Positions 51,561-60,562 of a DNA stretch of 64,000 nt are shown here, piece by piece. The notes under the pieces were generated by a model, which saw only the letters and a list, made by a program, of their open reading frames with translations, was not told where the DNA came from and made no database searches. The stretch's first letter is position 1, and every line of letters begins with the position of its first letter. Source of the stretch: Candidatus Enterococcus willemsii (lineage in GTDB: Bacteria; Bacillota; Bacilli; Lactobacillales; Enterococcaceae); NCBI RefSeq assembly GCF_009933335.1, contig NZ_MAEL01000049.1, positions 1 through 64,000 of the forward strand, given 5' to 3'. The position numbers were made by a program, and so were the translations under genes.

Positions 51561-51959
51561 ATGTTTGGCTTTTTCAAGAAAAAAGAAAGCAAGGCTGTGG
51601 TTTCTGAAGAGGAACCATTGACCGAAGAACAAAAATTAGTGTTGCAACAACAAATAACAGAAAAACAAGCACAATTAGCAGAAGCAGATTTAGCTATGGA
51701 AGTACAAGCAAAGCTACATGAAGAATTAGGATTAATTTACGCTGAACTGAATGATGAGCAAGCCATTACTGAATTAGAAAAAAGTCTAGAGTTAAAATTA
51801 ACGATGGGCGATGGCTATAAAAAATTAATGAGTTTGTATAATCAAAAACGCGCAGAAGCCGCTCGTAATGGTGATGATGCAGGGATTGAAAAGTATATGA
51901 ACAAAATGGATGATATGCGTCAAATTGCAAAAAAATTAATGATTTCAAGAGAAAACTAA
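51561..51959 (+). CDS. hypothetical protein of the PTS-aldolase operon
   Basis: Unrecognised 132-residue, soluble, highly charged protein. It starts with an FGFFKKKE segment, followed by long helices rich in Glu, Gln and Lys (about 20-130), including ELGLIYAELNDEQAITELEKSLEL, which resembles a single TPR-like helix pair; coiled coil is possible. It lies 18 bases after IIC and 21 bases before the aldolase, with its own AAAAAGGAG. Tight placement implies a role with this PTS, perhaps as a binding or regulatory partner. No function assigned. Confidence 0.7.
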   Translation: MFGFFKKKESKAVVSEEEPLTEEQKLVLQQQITEKQAQLAEADLAMEVQAKLHEELGLIYAELNDEQAITELEKSLELKLTMGDGYKKLMSLYNQKRAEAARNGDDAGIEKYMNKMDDMRQIAKKLMISREN

Positions 51960-51980
51960 ACGAAAAGGATGAAGAGCTTT

Positions 51981-52856
51981 ATGTATAAAACATTAAAAGA
52001 AGTTACTCAAATAGCAACCGAATTAAACATGACAATTGGTGCATTTAACACACATAACTTAGAAATGTTGCCTGAAATGTTGCGAGCGGCCAAAGAAATG
52101 GGCAGTCCAATCATTATCCAAACAAGTATCGATACGGCAAAATATATTGGTTATGATGTAGTTGTCGCAGTGATTAAAGAGATTGCGGAAAAAGAAATGG
52201 TTGATGCGGCCTTGCATTTAGATCATGCCCGCGATTTTGATGAAATTAAGGCTGCGATTGATGCTGGTTTTTCTAGTGTTATGTATGATGGTTCGCATTT
52301 ACCATTTAAAGAAAATATTGCCAAAACCAAAGCCGTCGTGTCTTATGCTCATGCCCATGGTGTATCGGTAGAAGGCGAATTAGGAACGATTGGTGGCACT
52401 GAAGAAGGTATTTCAGTTGCTGAAAACGATAAAGTTTATACACGTCCAGAAGATGCTGTTGAATTTGTTAAACAAACAGGAGTAGATGCCTTAGCCATTG
52501 CGATTGGTACTAATCATGGTCAATTTAAATCAAAAACCGACGTCAATATTCCGTTATTAAAAGAAATTCATCGTGTAGTGGATATTCCATTGGTGATTCA
52601 TGGTGGGACAGGTGTCAAAGAAGAAGATTACCCAGAGCTAATCAATAATGGCATTCGTAAATTTAATGTGGGAACTGAATTGTTAGTCAATTGGACCAAA
52701 GAAGCAAAAACGGCTTTTACTGAAACTGAAGTCAATAAGTCACTACGTTACAATGTGATTCCTGCCAATCAAAAAGTCAAAGAAATTGTGAAACACAAAA
52801 TCGGTTTGTTTATGAATCTGGAAGAACCACTCGTGGTAGGCAAGAGGCATGAATAA
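51981..52856 (+). CDS. class II aldolase (fructose-bisphosphate/tagatose-bisphosphate type)
   Basis: Zinc-dependent aldolase of 291 residues. It shows GAFNTHNLEML, the HLDHARDFDEIKAAIDAGFSSVMYDGSHLP segment split into the catalytic Asp and zinc His (LDHA), VEGELGTIGGTEEG, IGTNHGQFK and the VIHGGTG zinc-ligand motif. It cleaves a ketose bisphosphate or keto-sugar phosphate into dihydroxyacetone phosphate and an aldehyde. I favour ATG 51981; ATG 51969 is immediately next to AAAAGG and would add four residues. It is in the PTS operon, so it likely acts on the sugar brought in by UlaA-type IIC. Its stop overlaps the next gene. Confidence 0.85.
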   Translation: MYKTLKEVTQIATELNMTIGAFNTHNLEMLPEMLRAAKEMGSPIIIQTSIDTAKYIGYDVVVAVIKEIAEKEMVDAALHLDHARDFDEIKAAIDAGFSSVMYDGSHLPFKENIAKTKAVVSYAHAHGVSVEGELGTIGGTEEGISVAENDKVYTRPEDAVEFVKQTGVDALAIAIGTNHGQFKSKTDVNIPLLKEIHRVVDIPLVIHGGTGVKEEDYPELINNGIRKFNVGTELLVNWTKEAKTAFTETEVNKSLRYNVIPANQKVKEIVKHKIGLFMNLEEPLVVGKRHE

Positions 52857-53457
52857 ATACCTCATTTTATTGGCAGGCAGCCCAGCAACTGGGAAAACAT
52901 ATTTGACGAATAAAATTAAACAAGTATTACCCAATATCTTTATTATTACACCCGATGAATTAAAAGAAAATATCGCTGATTCTGTTGGATTTGACAATCT
53001 AGATGAGAAGAAAAAATTAGAAGAACAAGTCTGGTCAGTCTATTATCAGGTACTTGATTTATACATGCAAATTGGTAGACAGTTTATTTTATCTGAATAT
53101 CCTTTTTCAGATAAACAAAAAGCACAGTTAAGTCATTTAGCAGAAGAACATGACTATCAAGTCATCACAATTCGTTTAGTTGCTGATTTTGAGAAACTTT
53201 GGGAACGAAGGAAGCAACGTGATATTCAACCAGATCGTCATTTAAGTCATATTATGAGTCATTATCATTTTGGTGATACATTAGAAAATCGCCAGCTTGC
53301 TGATAATCGGATTACCAAAGAGGGATTTCGTCAAATTATCGAGGATCGTCAGTATCATCAGTTTTGCTTAGGAACATTGTATGAGTATGATGTCACCGAT
53401 TTTTCAGTTGTCGATTACACGAAACTACTCGAAACACTTGGTAAACTAAAGAATTAG
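52849..53457 (+). CDS. P-loop (AAA/zeta-toxin-like) kinase
   Basis: The 202-residue protein has an N-terminal Walker A motif AGSPATGKTYLTNKI (about 8-22), followed by a DELKEN segment and an ERRKQRD...RH region that could be the lid. It resembles small sugar or nucleoside kinases of the AAA_33 type. The ATG overlaps the aldolase stop by 8 bases, so it is the last gene of the PTS operon. A role in phosphorylating a pathway intermediate before aldol cleavage is plausible, but not proven. Confidence 0.75.
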   Translation: MNKYLILLAGSPATGKTYLTNKIKQVLPNIFIITPDELKENIADSVGFDNLDEKKKLEEQVWSVYYQVLDLYMQIGRQFILSEYPFSDKQKAQLSHLAEEHDYQVITIRLVADFEKLWERRKQRDIQPDRHLSHIMSHYHFGDTLENRQLADNRITKEGFRQIIEDRQYHQFCLGTLYEYDVTDFSVVDYTKLLETLGKLKN

Positions 53458-53460
53458 ATG

Positions 53461-53500
53461 AAAAACCGCTATCTGAACAGTTTGTTCGGACAGCGGTTTT
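53461..53500. terminator. convergent terminator
   Basis: AAAACCGCT (53462-53470) pairs with AGCGGTTTT (53492-53500), with an inner CTGAACA/TGTTCGG extension. A and T tracts on both sides allow use by both convergent genes. Confidence 0.85.
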
Positions 53501-53502
53501 CG

Positions 53503-55260
53503 TTATTTCGCATTTTTTTCTGAAACGAAAGCCTGATTATAAAACTGACTATTTTGAGACAGTTGTTCATCAAAGTGCTCAACGCCGTCACGTTCTAATA
53601 GTGTCGGAACATTTGACGATAAATCCGTTCCTAAGCCTAAGCGATGTTCTGGAATAGTCACACCTAGACTAGACAGAATCGTTGGAAAATAATCAAAAGG
53701 TGCAAAAGTCCGATTTGTTGCTTGAATATGTTTGTTCTTAAAGTCTGGGTTTAATACGAGGTTAAATGTCGTACGATGATAGTTTTTATCAAAGTCTTTA
53801 AAGAATTTTTTATCCATGCTTAAATGGTCACCAGTTAATAAAATCGTCGTATTTTCGTAAAAAGGTTGTTCTTGAATCCAGCGAACCAACTGCACGATTT
53901 CTTTTTGCGAATGTAAGATAACATTTGCGTACTGTGAATCATAAGGTGTGGGTGCACCTGGTTCTAAATAACCATCAGGGAAGTGCGTGTCGGCATTTTC
54001 CATCGCAAAATGGAAGGGTTTGTTAGTAGCAGCTAATCTTGTCAGCTCATCTTTTGCGTATTCATAAAGTTTCTTATCTTCATATCCCCACCAAACTTTA
54101 TAGTCCTTAGGGATTAGCCCAGTTTTTCGGGCATATTTCAAATCAAAAATTTTAAAATCACCGTGTGTGGAGAAGAAGGAAGTTAAGCCACCGAAATCAG
54201 CGTCTGCGCCAAACATTACTGTTTGCTCATACCCTTCATCATGTAGAATATCTCCTAAGGTTGTCGCACCAGGAAGGAATTGTCCAGATTTTCCATAGGA
54301 ATTGCCGTTCATCGGAATTTTTAAAGGGAGGCCGGCATTCATGTTAATCATAGATGCTACTGACCAACTAGAACCGTATGTTTGGTAAGGCCCACCAAAC
54401 GATTCATTTTGTGAAAAATGAATGCCTTCCGCAGATAATTTCTTCAAATCGGGCATTAAATCATCCGTCATGTAACCACCAGAAACTTTATCAAAATAGG
54501 AATTTTCATAAGATTCTAAGTAAAGATGAATAAAGTTACGTTTTTTCTCAGGAAACGCAAGCGCCGTTTTTTTAGGATCTACATAGTTTGTTTCAACATA
54601 AGTCGAATTATCAAAATATGCATGATATACCTGAATCAGTTGCAATTCATGTACGCTATAAGCTGTACCTCCTAGAAAGATTCCTAGTGTGATAGCACTA
54701 ATTACACGCCAAGACACACGACTATATGTTGGATACCAAAGGATAATTAAGAAAATCAATATTAGAGCGAGTGCACCAAGAACCGGTGTATCAATAATTG
54801 CTTGCGTGACACCATCTGCGGTACCTGTTACAGGTGAATTGAAATTAAAAATAAACTGTTCAGGTGTCAATTTACCAAAGAAATGAATAAACCAGAAAGA
54901 GCCAATCCCCAAAATACTTCCTAGAATAAAGAAGATAGTAAGTAGGCTGCGAAGTCCACGTTTGTTCTTTGGGTTATTTTGTGGAAAATGTTGCATGACG
55001 AGTTGTTTAATCCACAATAATAAGCCACCCACCACAAATGTTAGTAAAACAACTTTCCCTCCGTATAAGGAAAAGGTAAAAGGTGTCGAAAATAATTGGC
55101 GTTGTTGGAAGATAAATCGTGCAACTGTTAATGAACCAATGAAGGTATAAATTGTATCAAAAAATAAAGAGAAAATTAGTGTTTGCCAATTTTTAACAGG
55201 GGTAATACGTAAGCCAATTATAGCTACTACGAGAGCAGTTAATATAAAAAGAAAAATCAT
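53503..55260 (-). CDS. LTA synthase/phosphoglycerol transferase family protein
   Basis: Membrane-anchored sulfatase-family enzyme of 585 residues, with about five N-terminal membrane segments (to about residue 215) and an extracellular catalytic domain. It has HLYLESYENSY (metal Glu), GSSWSVASMINMNAGLPL and LLTGDHLSMDKK. The nucleophile position, Thr in LtaS and in the GTGW motif of MdoB-type transferases, appears to be Ser in GSSW. It should move glycerol phosphate or a related group to a polymer outside the cell, but is more MdoB-like than a canonical LtaS. Minus strand, single gene. The ATG at 55260 follows AGGATG. Confidence 0.82.
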   Translation of the reverse strand: MIFLFILTALVVAIIGLRITPVKNWQTLIFSLFFDTIYTFIGSLTVARFIFQQRQLFSTPFTFSLYGGKVVLLTFVVGGLLLWIKQLVMQHFPQNNPKNKRGLRSLLTIFFILGSILGIGSFWFIHFFGKLTPEQFIFNFNSPVTGTADGVTQAIIDTPVLGALALILIFLIILWYPTYSRVSWRVISAITLGIFLGGTAYSVHELQLIQVYHAYFDNSTYVETNYVDPKKTALAFPEKKRNFIHLYLESYENSYFDKVSGGYMTDDLMPDLKKLSAEGIHFSQNESFGGPYQTYGSSWSVASMINMNAGLPLKIPMNGNSYGKSGQFLPGATTLGDILHDEGYEQTVMFGADADFGGLTSFFSTHGDFKIFDLKYARKTGLIPKDYKVWWGYEDKKLYEYAKDELTRLAATNKPFHFAMENADTHFPDGYLEPGAPTPYDSQYANVILHSQKEIVQLVRWIQEQPFYENTTILLTGDHLSMDKKFFKDFDKNYHRTTFNLVLNPDFKNKHIQATNRTFAPFDYFPTILSSLGVTIPEHRLGLGTDLSSNVPTLLERDGVEHFDEQLSQNSQFYNQAFVSEKNAK

Positions 55261-55397
55261 TGTTACACATCCTATTCGATAGTTAATTAAGTGAACTTAT
55301 TATAGCAATTTTGGATAGAAATAATTGCAATAATGAGAAGAAATTCAGAAGAAGTTTTATGATACACTGGAAATAGACCAAGGAAGGAGTGACTCAA

Positions 55398-55961
55398 ATG
55401 AAGGTTATGATTGGTGCAGGTGAAACAACGTTACCTGGTTGGATTGCCACTAATGAAACAGAATTGAATTTAGTGAAGCGTGAGAGTTTTCAACAATTTT
55501 TTGGTCAGCAAAAAGCACAGGCGATGTTGGCTGAACATGTCTGGGAACATTTGACAATTGACGAAGGAATCGTAGCTGCAAAAAATTGTTATGACTATCT
55601 TGAAGAAGGCGGTTATTTGCGAATTGCGGTACCAGATGGCAATTTTCATGATCCGGACTTTTTGCAATTAGTGCAAGTGGGTGGACCAGGACCAGAAGAT
55701 CATCCAGCTTTTACCCACAAAGTGTTGTATGATTATCAGCGTCTGATAAATGTTTTTGAAGAAGCTGGTTTTATGATAGATTTGCTTGAATATTGCGATG
55801 AACAAGAAGTATTCCACTATAAATACTGGAATCCAGCTGATGGAAAAATTGGGCGGTCATTGCGTTTTGATACGCGTAATAGTCGTGAAAAAATGGGGAT
55901 GGTTTCGATTATTCTTGATGCGCATAAACCATTTTTATTAGATACTTCAAAAGAAGCTTAG
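55398..55961 (+). CDS. small SAM-dependent methyltransferase-like protein
   Basis: The 187-residue protein resembles COG4627-type predicted methyltransferases: a GAGETTLPGWIATN start where the SAM-binding glycine loop is expected, AEHVWEHLTIDEG, and YLEEGGYLRIAVPDGNFHDPDF. The glycine-rich loop is weak, lacking a typical GxGxG. ATG 55398 is 8 bases after AAGGAG; a GTG at 55389 overlaps the ribosome site. It stands alone, with no visible partner. Substrate unknown. Confidence 0.75.
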   Translation: MKVMIGAGETTLPGWIATNETELNLVKRESFQQFFGQQKAQAMLAEHVWEHLTIDEGIVAAKNCYDYLEEGGYLRIAVPDGNFHDPDFLQLVQVGGPGPEDHPAFTHKVLYDYQRLINVFEEAGFMIDLLEYCDEQEVFHYKYWNPADGKIGRSLRFDTRNSREKMGMVSIILDAHKPFLLDTSKEA

Positions 55962-56068
55962 AAAAGATTCATTTGTCACAAAATCTTACATTATAATGTA
56001 CTAAAACTTTTGTAATCAGCTTCAATATGTAATATGATTATCTATAATCTAAAAAGGAGTTGAGGGAG

Positions 56069-57328
56069 ATGAACGTTTTTAAGTGGGTTGCGAAATCTAC
56101 AACCACACAAATGGTTATTGCATTAGTTGGGGGAATGCTCTTCGGTACAGTTGTCGGTGAATGGGCAGGAAATTTAAAATTTATCGGAGACATTTTTATT
56201 CGCTTAATTCAAATGTCAATCGTTGTATTAGTAATGACTTCCGTCATTTCAGCAATCGGTGAAATGGCGAGGCAAAAAGAAGATACCACTTTTGGTATTA
56301 AAATGGGGGTCAATACCTTTAAGTGGATTATCACTTTTACAGTGATTGCGGCTGCATTAGGTTACTTCTTAGCTGTCGTGATTCAACCTGGAAAAGGAAT
56401 GATGGCAAGTGAAACACTTGCTGTCGAAGCCCCTGAATCAATGGGCTTTCAAGAAACATTGACCAACTTTGTTTCTACAAATATCTTTGAAGCAATGGCA
56501 ACCGCCAATATGATTCCGATTATTGTTTTCTCGGTACTTTTTGGGGCAGGTTTAAATATGTTTGTGAAAAAAACGGGACAAACGATTGTACTCGATGGTA
56601 TCAAAGAAATTCATACGATTGTCTTGAATGTGATTCAATTAGTAATGAAAGTTGCGCCAATTGGGGTCTTTTGTTTATTAGCAGATGTAGCCGGAAGTAC
56701 AGGGATTCAAATTATTTTCCCGATGATTAAATATTTGGGGATTCTATTAATTGGTGTTCTTGTAATGATGATTGTCATGGCAAGTGTCGTAGCTATTCGC
56801 TGTAAGATTAATCCGATGCTCTTGCCGAAGAAATTCGTCGACATGTCTATTGTGGCATTGACAACCACAAGTTCAGCGATTACATTTCCAACAGCCTTAA
56901 AGGACTGTATTGAAAAATTCGGTGTTCGTCGAGATGTCGCGAATTTTACCATGAGTGTTGGGATGACTATGGGTAGTGCCGGTGCTGCGATGTGTTATGT
57001 CGTCATGATTATCTTTATGCAACAAAGTTCTGGTGTCGAGTTATCGTTCTTGAATTTATTGATAGGAATTGGTTTATCCATCATGTTAACATTAGGAACG
57101 ATTACAGTTCCAGGTAGTGCAGCTGTAGTGGCAACATTTCTGGGAACGTCACTAGGTTTACCATTAGATTCAATTGCATTATTAATTGGCGTGGATTGGT
57201 TTGCTGGTATGTTCCGTACCTTCTTGAATGTGAATAATGATGTGTTCATTTCAATGTTGGTTGCTGAAAGTGTCGATGCATTGGATAAAGAAGTGTATAA
57301 TAATCAAAAAATAGTTCATGCAGAATAA
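56069..57328 (+). CDS. dicarboxylate/amino acid:cation symporter 2 (DAACS family)
   Basis: The 419-residue carrier is related to the symporter at 32531-33757 (TTTSSAITFPTALKD loop, SVGMTMGSAGAAM segment, NVNNDVFISMLVAES tail). ATG 56069 lies 9 bases after AGGAG; a TTG at 56060 is rejected because it touches the ribosome site. It forms a single-gene unit with a strong terminator downstream. It is likely an amino-acid or dicarboxylate importer; the substrate is not evident. Confidence 0.88.
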   Translation: MNVFKWVAKSTTTQMVIALVGGMLFGTVVGEWAGNLKFIGDIFIRLIQMSIVVLVMTSVISAIGEMARQKEDTTFGIKMGVNTFKWIITFTVIAAALGYFLAVVIQPGKGMMASETLAVEAPESMGFQETLTNFVSTNIFEAMATANMIPIIVFSVLFGAGLNMFVKKTGQTIVLDGIKEIHTIVLNVIQLVMKVAPIGVFCLLADVAGSTGIQIIFPMIKYLGILLIGVLVMMIVMASVVAIRCKINPMLLPKKFVDMSIVALTTTSSAITFPTALKDCIEKFGVRRDVANFTMSVGMTMGSAGAAMCYVVMIIFMQQSSGVELSFLNLLIGIGLSIMLTLGTITVPGSAAVVATFLGTSLGLPLDSIALLIGVDWFAGMFRTFLNVNNDVFISMLVAESVDALDKEVYNNQKIVHAE

Positions 57329-57335
57329 AATAAAG

Positions 57336-57378
57336 TACGATGAATGTTTAATTTTTGAACATTCATCGTATTTTTTTT
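57336..57378 (+). terminator. terminator after DAACS symporter 2
   Basis: TACGATGAATGTT (57336-57348) pairs perfectly with AACATTCATCGTA (57358-57370), followed by a T tract. Confidence 0.94.
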
Positions 57379-57382
57379 ACAT

Positions 57383-57532
57383 AGTGCATCAAATTAGTGC
57401 AAAAAAATTAGTGAAAAAAGTAAAATAAGTAATGTAAGAAAACGATTGTTGTTAAAAAAATTGGGTGGAATGCACTTGTTTTGTTTAAAAAGATCAATCA
57501 TCTAACGTGTAGTTGCACTAATATAAGTGCAA
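57383..57532 (+). promoter_or_regulatory. AGTGCA operator cluster of the DgaE-type operon
   Basis: A perfect dyad TTGCACT (57513-57519) / AGTGCAA (57526-57532) lies just upstream of the promoter. Further AGTGCA half sites occur at 57383-57388, 57396-57401 and, inverted, at 57471-57476. These are candidate binding sites for the PRD regulator encoded next. Confidence 0.55.
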
Positions 57533-57542
57533 TTATTTTGTA

Positions 57543-57571
57543 TTGTTGGAAGTGCTTACGAATTGTATAGT
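57543..57571 (+). promoter_or_regulatory. promoter of the PRD regulator/SFCGS operon
   Basis: TTGTTG (57543-57548) and TATAGT (57566-57571) are 17 bases apart, 25 bases before the start codon. Confidence 0.6.
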
Positions 57572-57596
57572 GAACATGTAAGGGAGATTAAGAGTC

Positions 57597-59468
57597 ATGC
57601 AATTGTCAAAAAGAGAAATTCAAATGTTGTTAAAATTAATCGAGCAAGAAAAAAGTATTACAGCTAAAGAGTTAGCAGATATGTTTCGAGTCAGTGTTCG
57701 AACGGTCAAGTACGATTTAGATAATATTCGTTATTGGTTAAAATTACGCAACATCGAATTGCATTCACAACGCAACAAAGGTTTCTGGTTTGAATTGAGT
57801 GATGTGCAGAAATTGACATTGAAAAACGAATTATTAGAAACAGATCGGTTTGATATTTACGCAGACCAACAAGCACGTGTGGAATTCATTGTGATGAATT
57901 TATTGCTTGCTGAAAAAATGAAAACCACGGCTTGGTTTGCTTCTCAATTAGAAGTAACACAGAATACGATTGTAAGCGATTTAGAAAAAGTTGATTCGTT
58001 TTTGAATAAGTTTACGGTTACGCTTGAAAGACAAAGTGGTCAAGGCATCTTTCTAAATGGTCGTGAAAAAGATTGTCGTTTATTGATGGAATATCTCTTG
58101 CAGTTAAAATTGACAGAATATGATATTTATAAAATTATGAATTCATTTCTCAATCCATTAGCTGAGGAGTCACAATCGTTATCTCTAGGTAAAGGAACAG
58201 ATTTTCATGACATCTATCAACACGTTGTACGTATGATGTCACAGGTTCTCGATCCGGACCTATTAAATCAATTTAACTATGCCGAATTATTATCTATTTC
58301 CATACGAACAGCAATTGCTGTTTGTCGTTTGCGGTTAAATCATTCGATTGCATCATTCAAACTGATTCAACGACAAGAAACATTAATCAAAAATCGTGAT
58401 ATTCCGTTTTTGCTCATGCAAGCTGTTTTTTCTCAGTATGAATTGCCATTATTTGAAGATGAGTACGAGTTCATTTCGAGTAATTTAATAGAAGAAAGCG
58501 ATCAGCAAGATACCTTACAATTGACTGTGAAGCTCATTCAAGATGTATCAGATGAATTGAACGTTCCTTTTTATGAGGACCATCAATTATTGACCAACCT
58601 CTTTGCACATTTATCTTTACGTTTAGGCAAAAAACATGTATTCATTAACGAATACAATCCTTTTGTTGAGGATATTCAAAACTTACATGAAGAATTATTC
58701 ACAGCGATTACCAAAGCATGCCAACAAGAAATTGCGACTTTTGCACATGTAATGAATGACTCGTTTATTGCCTATATTGCCTTACACTTTTTAGTTTCAT
58801 TTGAGAAACAAAAGAAAGAGATGATTCAAGTTGTCTACGTTTGTTCCACTGGTTTAGGAGTAACCAATCTTATTCAGCAACGAGTTCAAGAAGAAGTCCA
58901 TTCAGTAAATATTATTGGATTTGCTTCGGTACTAAATGCTGTTGAAATGATTCAAGAGAAGAAGCCCGATTTAGTGATTAGTATTTTCCCGATTGAAGGT
59001 GTGCAATGCCCGTTGATTAAAGTCAATGCAATTCCATCCAAAGAAGACATTGAAACAATTAAAACAGTTGTGCAACATCTTCTAGCTAAAGACAATCGTC
59101 GGCTAAATTATAGTAAACCGTACCGTAGAGAACAACGTTTGGAGAATTCCGAAGAGTTGAGTCGAGAGACCATTGTTAAAGGTTATATTATTTATGAAAA
59201 ATTAGTAACTATCTTTGATCAACGGTTGAAGAAAGAATACCAAGATGCATTTTTATTACATGTATTCTTAATGGTTCATCGAATAGTCTTTCAGTCGCAA
59301 TATCATTTAGAAGGAAATGTGAATCAAGAAATGCTATTTGAAAATAATCAATTACTGTTAGAAGTAGAACAAGTTTTTTCAGAAAATGACTTATCAGTCA
59401 ACCATGCAGAATTAACCGCATTGTTGCAATATGTCGATATATATACAGGAGGATATGATGAAGGTTAG
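57597..59468 (+). CDS. BglG-family PRD transcriptional regulator
   Basis: The 623-residue regulator has N-terminal helix-turn-helix domains (1-60, ITAKELADMFRVSVRTVKYDL; 90-150), two PRD domains (about 200-405), a IIB-like domain with the intact loop VCSTGLGVTNLI (about 421-432), and a further C-terminal helical, PRD-like region. There is no IIA domain. The next gene overlaps its end and encodes a separate PRD-like protein. It likely activates this operon through the AGTGCA sites, responding to PTS phosphorylation, although no PTS permease is encoded here. Confidence 0.88.
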   Translation: MQLSKREIQMLLKLIEQEKSITAKELADMFRVSVRTVKYDLDNIRYWLKLRNIELHSQRNKGFWFELSDVQKLTLKNELLETDRFDIYADQQARVEFIVMNLLLAEKMKTTAWFASQLEVTQNTIVSDLEKVDSFLNKFTVTLERQSGQGIFLNGREKDCRLLMEYLLQLKLTEYDIYKIMNSFLNPLAEESQSLSLGKGTDFHDIYQHVVRMMSQVLDPDLLNQFNYAELLSISIRTAIAVCRLRLNHSIASFKLIQRQETLIKNRDIPFLLMQAVFSQYELPLFEDEYEFISSNLIEESDQQDTLQLTVKLIQDVSDELNVPFYEDHQLLTNLFAHLSLRLGKKHVFINEYNPFVEDIQNLHEELFTAITKACQQEIATFAHVMNDSFIAYIALHFLVSFEKQKKEMIQVVYVCSTGLGVTNLIQQRVQEEVHSVNIIGFASVLNAVEMIQEKKPDLVISIFPIEGVQCPLIKVNAIPSKEDIETIKTVVQHLLAKDNRRLNYSKPYRREQRLENSEELSRETIVKGYIIYEKLVTIFDQRLKKEYQDAFLLHVFLMVHRIVFQSQYHLEGNVNQEMLFENNQLLLEVEQVFSENDLSVNHAELTALLQYVDIYTGGYDEG

Positions 59469-59790
59469 TCAAGAAGCCCAGCAAATGATTGATGCAAGCG
59501 CACATAAGAATCAATTAGAGGAAATGATTGCATATACCAATCAGCTGATGAAGGAGTATAACATTGAAGCAACAGAGTTACAATGGACAATTCTTATCAA
59601 TCATTTGAATGAAATGATTCGCAGAGAAAAGTCGCAAGAACGTATTCCGCAAGTAGATCCGGAAATGTTTGCTGAAGTCTCAGCAGAAGCATTATCGATT
59701 GCTGAAGCAGTTACTCGAAAAATCGGGGAACTACCAATCGATGAGAAATATGTATTATCAATTCATTTTGAGAGTGCCAAACAAAATTAA
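59458..59790 (+). CDS. small PRD-domain protein
   Basis: The 110-residue protein consists of essentially one PRD-like helical domain (KNQLEEMIAYTNQLMKEYNI ... LQWTILINHLNEMIRRE ... IGELPIDEKYVLSIHFESAK), with a late histidine that could be phosphorylated. It lacks a DNA- or RNA-binding part. ATG 59458 is 5 bases after AGGAGG and overlaps the regulator stop by 11 bases, so the two are translationally coupled. It may modulate the upstream PRD regulator. A separate PRD protein in this position recurs in related operons, as far as I recall. Confidence 0.78.
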   Translation: MKVSQEAQQMIDASAHKNQLEEMIAYTNQLMKEYNIEATELQWTILINHLNEMIRREKSQERIPQVDPEMFAEVSAEALSIAEAVTRKIGELPIDEKYVLSIHFESAKQN

Positions 59791-59818
59791 AATATATTTA
59801 CTTTAGGAGGAAAAAATT

Positions 59819-60178
59819 ATGGTAACAGTAGTAATCGCAGATCGTTTAGGTAAAGGACAAAATGTCGCAAAAGGTGTTGAAGCAGCAGGAGGACGTGCTG
59901 TTGTTGTTCCAGGAATGGGCGCTGACATGCGTTTAGGTGATGTGATGCAACAAGAAGATGCACAAATCGGCATTTCATTTTGTGGTAGTGGTGGTGCCGG
60001 AGCATTAACGGCATCAACGAAATACGGATATCCAGAACGTCACGGTATGCGTTCGATTGACGAAGGTGTGACAGCAATTAATGATGGAAAAACTGTTTTA
60101 GGATTTGGTTTTATGGATCAAGAAGAACTAGGTAAGCGAATCACTGAAGCATATATTAACAAATACGGAGATCAATAA
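59819..60178 (+). CDS. SFCGS-family glycine-rich protein
   Basis: The 119-residue soluble protein has IADRLGKGQNVAKGVEAAGGRAVVVPGMGADMRL (written here only as a region, about 6-40) and the family hallmark ISFCGSGGAGALTA (about 52-65). A cysteine in a glycine-rich loop recalls the phosphocysteine of PTS IIB proteins, but the family function is undefined. A good GGAGG precedes the ATG. It always occurs, to my knowledge, with DUF4312, DUF4311 and DUF4310 proteins, as here. Probably a soluble part of a transport system. Confidence 0.85.
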   Translation: MVTVVIADRLGKGQNVAKGVEAAGGRAVVVPGMGADMRLGDVMQQEDAQIGISFCGSGGAGALTASTKYGYPERHGMRSIDEGVTAINDGKTVLGFGFMDQEELGKRITEAYINKYGDQ

Positions 60179-60194
60179 GAGAGGAGAAAGTATA

Positions 60195-60545
60195 GTGGTA
60201 GAAGTAAAATCAACGCAGAAAGTCATTGTCACAGGGGAAGGAAATAGTGAGGTTGCTGCTTTTTCATCAGCACTAGGTCGTGTACAATCACAGATGTTAA
60301 AAGAGTCTTCAGATGTTACTTTGCGGATTGAACCAAAAGCAGTCACTGTACTTTCTGCAACTAAAAAAAGTTACACAGAACGGTTTCTATTTTTCTTTCT
60401 TCCCAGAGAAAAAGTGACCTATTCTGTGAAATTACAAATTGAAGTGGAATTATTAAGTATTGATATGAAAATGATTGACTTCAAAGAACAGGGAGAACAA
60501 GCGCGTAACTTCAACATCCCCTTCTTCTCCCAAAAAATGAAATAA
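60195..60545 (+). CDS. DUF4312 family protein
   Basis: The 116-residue protein of unknown function starts with VEVKSTQKVIVTGEGNSEVAAFSSALGRVQ-type sequence (1-30) and contains RFLFFFLPREKVTYSVKLQIEVELLSIDMK. It is soluble or peripheral with one hydrophobic strand-like stretch. GTG 60195 lies 8 bases after GAGGAG. It lies between the SFCGS protein and two membrane proteins and is probably a cytosolic component of the same complex. Confidence 0.83.
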   Translation: MVEVKSTQKVIVTGEGNSEVAAFSSALGRVQSQMLKESSDVTLRIEPKAVTVLSATKKSYTERFLFFFLPREKVTYSVKLQIEVELLSIDMKMIDFKEQGEQARNFNIPFFSQKMK

Positions 60546-60562
60546 ATGAAGGAGGAAAACTT

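Noticed and set aside
57383-57420. Possible sigma-54 promoter (TGGC/TTGCA-like) before the PRD regulator, as DgaR-type operons can use sigma-54
   Set aside because: No GG/GC pair at the required 10-base spacing was found, and a good sigma-A promoter lies at 57543-57571.
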